From contig OX596337.1 in the NCBI GenBank assembly GCA_951394405.1, positions 4,588,001 through 4,652,000 on the forward strand: a stretch of DNA of 64,000 nt, written 5' to 3'. Shown here in pieces: positions 59,160 through 64,000 of this stretch. Numbering within the stretch: position 1 is the first letter of the stretch; every line of letters begins with the position of its first letter. This DNA comes from Coprinellus micaceus. Its lineage: Eukaryota; Basidiomycota; Agaricomycetes; Agaricales; Psathyrellaceae. The notes under the pieces are model-generated. The model was not told where the DNA came from, searched no databases, and saw only the letters and a list, made by a program, of their open reading frames with translations. Both the position numbers and the translations under genes were made by a program.

Positions 59160-61250
59160 TCAGGACTTGGAGGACGAGGATGAGGCGGGGGAGACAAGCA
59201 ATCGAATGACTTGACCGGATCGACATAGCCAGACAGTCTTCCAGGAGATGATATGAGAGCTAACTAGTAACGAACAGGGACGTAGTGAGGACCCTCGTCC
59301 AGTCTGCACCCACAACCTTCGATACGGAGGGCAATCCTCCAAGCCGGCACACCCCAAACGATAGGCGGTCCAAGACGCGCTAAAGACGATCCCAATGTCT
59401 GCAGGACGTGGGTGGAGATTTAGGGGGTACGCAGTCTCTCGATGTCGTGTAATTCCAGGGTAGACGGATACGATGAAGTGGTGGTGGTGGTGGTGGTGGT
59501 GGTAGAAAGTCAAGAAGAGTTGAAGATCGATATCAAATCTAATCTCCCGTGATACAGCGGAGATAACTCGCGGCATCCAGACCGATCCAGTTCCCAGCGG
59601 GATAAGCGCCGAGGTCTAGACCCACCTCTGGAAGGAAGAACACACAACCTCGGACAGGGCAAGTGTACGGATTCACGGTCCCTCCACCAGAGAGCGAACC
59701 CACCAAGACCCGTCCGCCCGCGACTCTCGATCCCTCGACGCCCTGTTTCCTCTGGGCCTTGCAATCAGTCCGACCGGCACCGTACACACATAGATCTAGA
59801 TGCATATCTTCACCATCCAGCTTCAGGACACTCACCACCCGCATCATACTCGTACACATGAACAACCCAGATCATACGCGTACACGGTACAGCCCCAAAA
59901 TATGAACATCCTACACGCACATATCCAACGTACCAATTTCAGAGCGTCACATACCCAGCGCACGGAACGAGACCCACACATGAAGTTCCTAGATCAACAC
60001 CTCGCCATGCACAGACGCCCACCGGGAGGCTGCACCGAGCGAGGAGCTGGGCATGATCTCAAATGTGGGTCAACCAAGGCCTGTACACATACACACCTGA
60101 CCTTCAACCTCCCTGACCTTCCTGACCTCCTTGGCCGCCTTGACCTCCCTAACCGGACCCTCGAGGACCTAGTGTCGACGCGGAGGGAGGGAAAGGAACC
60201 AGTGGCGGAGCAGTGTGGGGATGGAGGAGGTCCAACGAAACCAGTCCGCACGTCTAAAGCGCGCGCAGTATCAATGAGGTCTGTCCAGAGTGCGAGCGGT
60301 AAGCAACCGCAACTAAATTTGACACGTCGGAAGGACGTACCAACGGGGAGACCTCGACACGCACAAATTACGGATCGGTTCAACCGGATAGACCCGCCTG
60401 ATCCAGAGGTTCACCGCGAAGCTGTTTGCGGGACAACTCAGGCCCGTCGACGCAAGCCTCACCAGACCAGTCGTCGGGAGCAGGATGACCGTACAAATCC
60501 CAATGCGGTGGGTGATTCTGAGCCGTATCGTCGACCTTCCGGGTCGCAGAACAGCCCGAGGTTCGCCGTCATGGCTGACACGCGCGAAGTTAAACGACAA
60601 GGGCAGATACAGCTAGGATCCCCGGCACTACTCCGTCTTCACCCACCCAGTTGTGAGCACACGTCATCCTCCAAGCTGTCACGTCCCGGCCAATTGGCGG
60701 TGCACGCTGAACCTGGATGATTGGTATGCCTGGACGATGTGGGTGGAGACCTCCGGACGAGGCTTTCCTCAGCAAGAGCGGGGAAGAAACTGGGTGGTGA
60801 TGGTCGAAGGGAAAGAAGGACGGAGGGAAGGAGGGGAGATCGCTATCGAATCTAATCTCGGGTGATACAGCGGAGATGTGGGGTCGTGCCGGGTGGTCCG
60901 AGCACTTCGCCAGATAAGCGCCGGGGCCTAGGCCAAACGTTCTGTGCGCCTGATAGACAGGTACCGAAACGGTGAAGTGGACGTACATGCTAACAAGAGG
61001 TGGCAGATCGTGAAATAACGGACATTGGACCTGGGAGCATTGAGCCCGGGGTGATGGCAACTCGGGGATGTCCGAACCTCGGCATCTGCGGCTCCCTCTC
61101 AAGATCTCGTCCATGTTCACGACGATTAGTTGCGTTGCAGAGGATAAAATCGCGGAAATACCACCTAGAACCACTCTAAACGAAGCCCTTACAGTTGTGG
61201 TACTTTCTGTGGCCCAGACACCCGTTCTAACTACCGGAACCATGGCTCAC
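59160..61250 (-). repeat. dispersed decayed repeat family, copies b and c
   Basis: Copy b about 59900-59160 and copy c about 61250-60300 (read on the - strand) share cgctgtatcac(g/c)(g/c)gagattagatt(t/c)gata(t/g)cgatct and a downstream ctccaccca motif with copy a at 44.65-46.0 kb. The start of copy c reads as VVLGGISAILSSATQLIVVN, reminiscent of the C-terminal helix of basidiomycete multi-pass membrane proteins, but the frame soon breaks. A (GGT)n tract lies at about 59481-59506. Confidence 0.5.
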
Positions 61251-61727
61251 TAGAAACAGATTCTGACTTCGCCGATATCAGCGCCTGCTGGGCTTCTGCA
61301 CCTCTCAGAGGTCCGCACTTGGCCAGTATAATAGTTCGCATAGGCCCTTCTGACCATTTTATGTTGTAAATGCTTCCACAGGTGGACGAAAGAGCTGCCT
61401 ATTGTTGGAGGCCTTTGGTGCAAGGCTAGGGGTGCCGTGCTTGCCGTTGCCCACGAAAATGCACAGCCCCAATCAAATTACCATATACGGGGGTCGGGGT
61501 GGGGGGTCGCGAGCGTGAGAGTTGGTGCAAGATCCTGGGATCTGTCACCTCTTGCATGCTAAGAGTCAAAGTAACCCACAGCACTTGATACGTATCTACC
61601 GCGAACAAGGTGTACTCGGGGAAATGAACGTGGAAACCCCGGCCAAGCCTTTTCAAGCAACGGCTGCGCGTTGCACTCTAGTAAGCATCTACATATCACC
61701 CCTTACGAGTGGTAGGGATGGAGGAGG

Positions 61728-61733
61728 TATAAA
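61728..61733 (+). promoter_or_regulatory. TATA box of secreted protein copy 2
   Basis: TATAAAGG 121 bp before the ATG; copy 1 has TATAAAGG at a similar distance (36848-36843 on the - strand). Confidence 0.6.
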
Positions 61734-61848
61734 GGTATGCGGGCATTATTGATGCCCTTCAGAACGTCCGGAACGTCTCCTGGTCAGTAGCTGGTCTACG
61801 CCGAACAAACGCAAGTCCCAACATTCCGCTCTCCACCCCTTCCCTCTA

Positions 61849-62609
61849 ATGAGGCTCTCCGCTCTATCGCACTTCCTGTGTTTCTTCTCCCTCTCCTTCC
61901 TTCTTCTGGAAACCCTTGCCCTTCCAGTATGGCTTGTGAGTGCCCCTACTGCAATGGATTGCGCCTGACATCCTGAAATTCAATGAAGGACGACGCCTCC
62001 GCCCTCAATCCTCGAGCGGCACCGAAATCGCCGAGTTCGAAAGTCCCCGGTGGATCCCGTAAAACTCCACCCAGCAGGGCCAAGCCCAATAGTCCTCCGA
62101 AAGGCGGAGATAGGGCGAGTGTGTAAGGCTACTTGACGCGCTTTCTTCACCAGGCCACCGCTGACACTTCCACAAGTGAGCTGGATAGGTTCGCCAAATG
62201 GCTCAAGTCGGCGGAGGGACAAAGAATCAGCAATATTTGTTTTTACACTGGAGAGACAGGTGGAAAGTCCGTCAAATACACAAAGCTTCCGGAACTCCAG
62301 GCGAGAACCGGGTGTCAAATTATGAGCGAGGTCACTGCCAGAGCGAAGGTACCCCAGGACGTGCTATCGAAGTGGAGCACTCCCGACTGGACCGTGATCT
62401 CCAAGTTGTTGGCACACAACGCTAGAGGGAGAACGAACGTCCTAATCGGCGAAAAGAGCAAGCCTGATGCCGTCTTTTGGGTTGCAGAGCTCCCAATCCT
62501 GCGGGACAGGCTGAAGAAGGGATTGATCACAGGGATTGATCAGTGGAAGGTTAATGCGAAGGGGGCACTGGTAGGGCCGATGGCGTTGACGGATAGAAGG
62601 CACAGTTAA
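61849..62609 (+). CDS. secreted protein of unknown family, copy 2
   Basis: Exons 61849-61935, 61989-62122 and 62177-62609; 217 residues. Exon 1 (87 nt, signal peptide MRLSALSHFLCFFSLSF, ending ETLALPV) and exon 3 (433 nt) have exactly the lengths found in copy 1 at 36 kb; only the low-complexity basic exon 2 differs (134 versus 125 nt) and is Pro/Ser-rich here. Conserved core: FAKWLKSAEGQRISNICFY, GETGGK, TGCQI, KWSTPDWTVISKLLAHNARG, DAVFWVAELPIL. TATAAA lies 121 bp upstream, as in copy 1. Both cysteines are kept. Family not recognised; extracellular role inferred. It lies outside amine oxidase copy 2 just as copy 1 lies outside amine oxidase copy 1, in mirror orientation. Confidence 0.82.
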
Positions 62610-64000
62610 TACGGTACCCACTCTCCCCGATGTTACTGCGTACCGTTCCCTCTGTTCACGGCATTATCCAAATTCGAGCGGACATTTTGACGGGGCAGGA
62701 GTTGTCTCTCCTAAGGTGGGCGACATCTGTGAACCATGTAGTCCAAGCAAGGAAGACGGAGGGGTCGTGGAAGTTGTGCGACCCACAGCATTCTGGAAAG
62801 GTGCACGTCCATCTTTATTCTCCCTCAAGCAGGTTAATTCAGCCGCCATATGCAGGGGTACGACTAGAATCGCGGATGGGGTGCGCCCTAGGATCGGTAG
62901 CCTGGGCGGATGCGTTGCGAGGTACAAATGCTTGGAAGTGAGTTTGGTCAGATACAGAGCCTGTCAGAGCGGATACTGACGCGACTCACCTCGCATAAGA
63001 TTACGGCTCACCTAGCCGTACACTCCAGCGATAATACATGGCTGGGACCTCTACTCCGCACCGAGAGTGACTGACTCGTGCGTAGAGACCTCGAGTTCGG
63101 CTAGGGTGCACTGGGGGTTGAAACCGAGGAGCGGCGTCGACTTTTCAGGGACACTCGCTTCAGACGAGCAAAATCGGCGTCGCGTCCCAGGGGAGAGCAG
63201 ACAGAGTTCATGTGCGCTCACCCAAGGAGTAAATGGTCTAGAATATGGATGCGATCGCCGTACTGACAAACCAAGCAACTCAAAGCCTTTACCTCGAATC
63301 GACCTACACTACGAATACAAACCTCTGTATCCTTCCGCCCCAACACGTCCGGCAGAACGCGTTGTGACAGAGGGATCCATCGTCGCTCGCGGCGTGGGTC
63401 GTTGCTATTCGCATCCGGATCGGCGAGCATTTACTTAGGATGTCTTTGGTGTGGAAAGGACCTTATCCTCGTGGTTGTCGGAACACGGTAACAGAAATAT
63501 AAGACCAGATAGACCCTTTTCGGTTCCCCTTGAATGCAGTTCGGCGAAGAAAAGCTGAATGAGGTTATGATATGGAGACAGGAATCCATGGTGGTGGTAA
63601 CCGGACAGCAAGTATAGACGACGGGATCGTGGTGGTCAGGAGAAAGGAAGGGGAGATGATCGCTATCAAATCTAATCTCCGCATTTCAGATACCCACCCT
63701 CGGTTCCTCAAAGGGGTTCAGAGACAACTCGTGCTCCCCTTCTTAGCCAGTGCTACGTCTTCCAATGTTCCCTGGTCACGTTGCCCTATGCACTGGAAGA
63801 GTGCTAAGGTCGAGAGGTTCATCATTTCTCTCCAGAGGGGAAATTGCATCGGGAATAGTTCAGTGCGGTATGATCTATCCTGGTAGAATTGATTCATTAA
63901 CCCGAGGCCACGACACGGTGGATATCATGAGATCTGGTTCTGATAGATATCTTCACCCCAGGGTGACCACAGGCTTCACAGTCTCACCGCCGTAGCTCTT
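62610..64000. other. intergenic region to window end
   Basis: No supported gene. A fragment near 63650-63690 (gatcgctatcaaatctaatctcc) belongs to the dispersed repeat family. Confidence 0.45.

Larger units (their letters stand above)
56988..61848. other. gene-poor region with ABCF promoter copy and dispersed repeats
   Basis: About 4.9 kb without a supported gene. In order: oxidase 3' flank (to about 57450), decayed ABCF promoter copy (58020-58330, - strand), sequence mirroring 45.5-46.0 kb (58.7-59.2 kb), and repeat copies on the - strand (about 59.2-59.9 and 60.3-61.25 kb). Confidence 0.55.

Noticed and set aside
59800..60720. 306-codon frame on the + strand
   Set aside because: It lies in the decayed repeat region, is His/Thr/Arg-rich, overlaps repeat copies on the opposite strand and has no recognisable domain.
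1..64000. CRISPR arrays, bacterial operons, ribosome binding sites, tRNA genes
   Set aside because: None seen; gene structure with spliceosomal introns is eukaryotic, and the few short direct repeats are microsatellites.

Overview
The window looks like nuclear DNA of a filamentous basidiomycete, most likely an agaricomycete. Evidence: many introns of about 50-65 nt with GTNNGT donors and short acceptors, CT-rich leaders, GC-rich third codon positions, and fungal families (POT/PTR2 transporters, F-box proteins with an N-terminal coiled coil, H-type lectins, a WW-domain membrane protein, an Arb1-type ABCF ATPase). I rebuilt exon-intron structures by hand from splice consensus and reading phase. 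In almost every multi-exon gene the exon lengths sum to an exact multiple of three and paralogues share boundaries. No tRNA, rRNA or CRISPR array was recognised.

Layout. 1-16 kb: an oligopeptide transporter (+), a 1341-residue WW-domain multi-pass membrane protein with long introns, a single-exon zinc-finger-like gene (-), and a second oligopeptide transporter (-) sharing a promoter inverted repeat with the first. 16.5-22.5 kb: a tandem duplication of about 3.25 kb carrying two six-exon lectin genes (DM9-like plus three H-type lectin domains), with remnants of a GH28 pectinase gene. 22.6-32.6 kb: a cluster of proteins with a C-x2-C ... W/Y-x2-H-x5-H finger (three multi-exon genes, one small gene) and a secreted isochorismatase-family hydrolase. 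34-36.8 kb: a GPI-anchored protein and a secreted protein of unknown family. 37.5-40.9 kb: a broken and an intact F-box gene, head to head. 42-62.6 kb: the Arb1-like ABCF gene flanked by mirrored copies of a flavin amine oxidase (- on the left, + on the right) and of the secreted protein (- on the left, + on the right), plus a decayed inverted copy of the ABCF promoter and a family of dispersed repeats.

Functional reading. Peptide uptake, amino-acid oxidation, secreted hydrolase and cell-surface proteins suit a saprotrophic or plant-associated fungus. The only clear core housekeeping gene is the ABCF ribosome-biogenesis ATPase. The window's main character is duplication: transporters, lectins, oxidases, secreted proteins, F-box genes and zinc fingers all occur in two or more copies, several as inverted pairs. 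The best candidates for undescribed biology are the zinc-finger family with all-phase-0 introns, the DM9-like/H-type lectin pair, the mirrored oxidase/secreted-protein arms around ABCF, and the secreted family itself.
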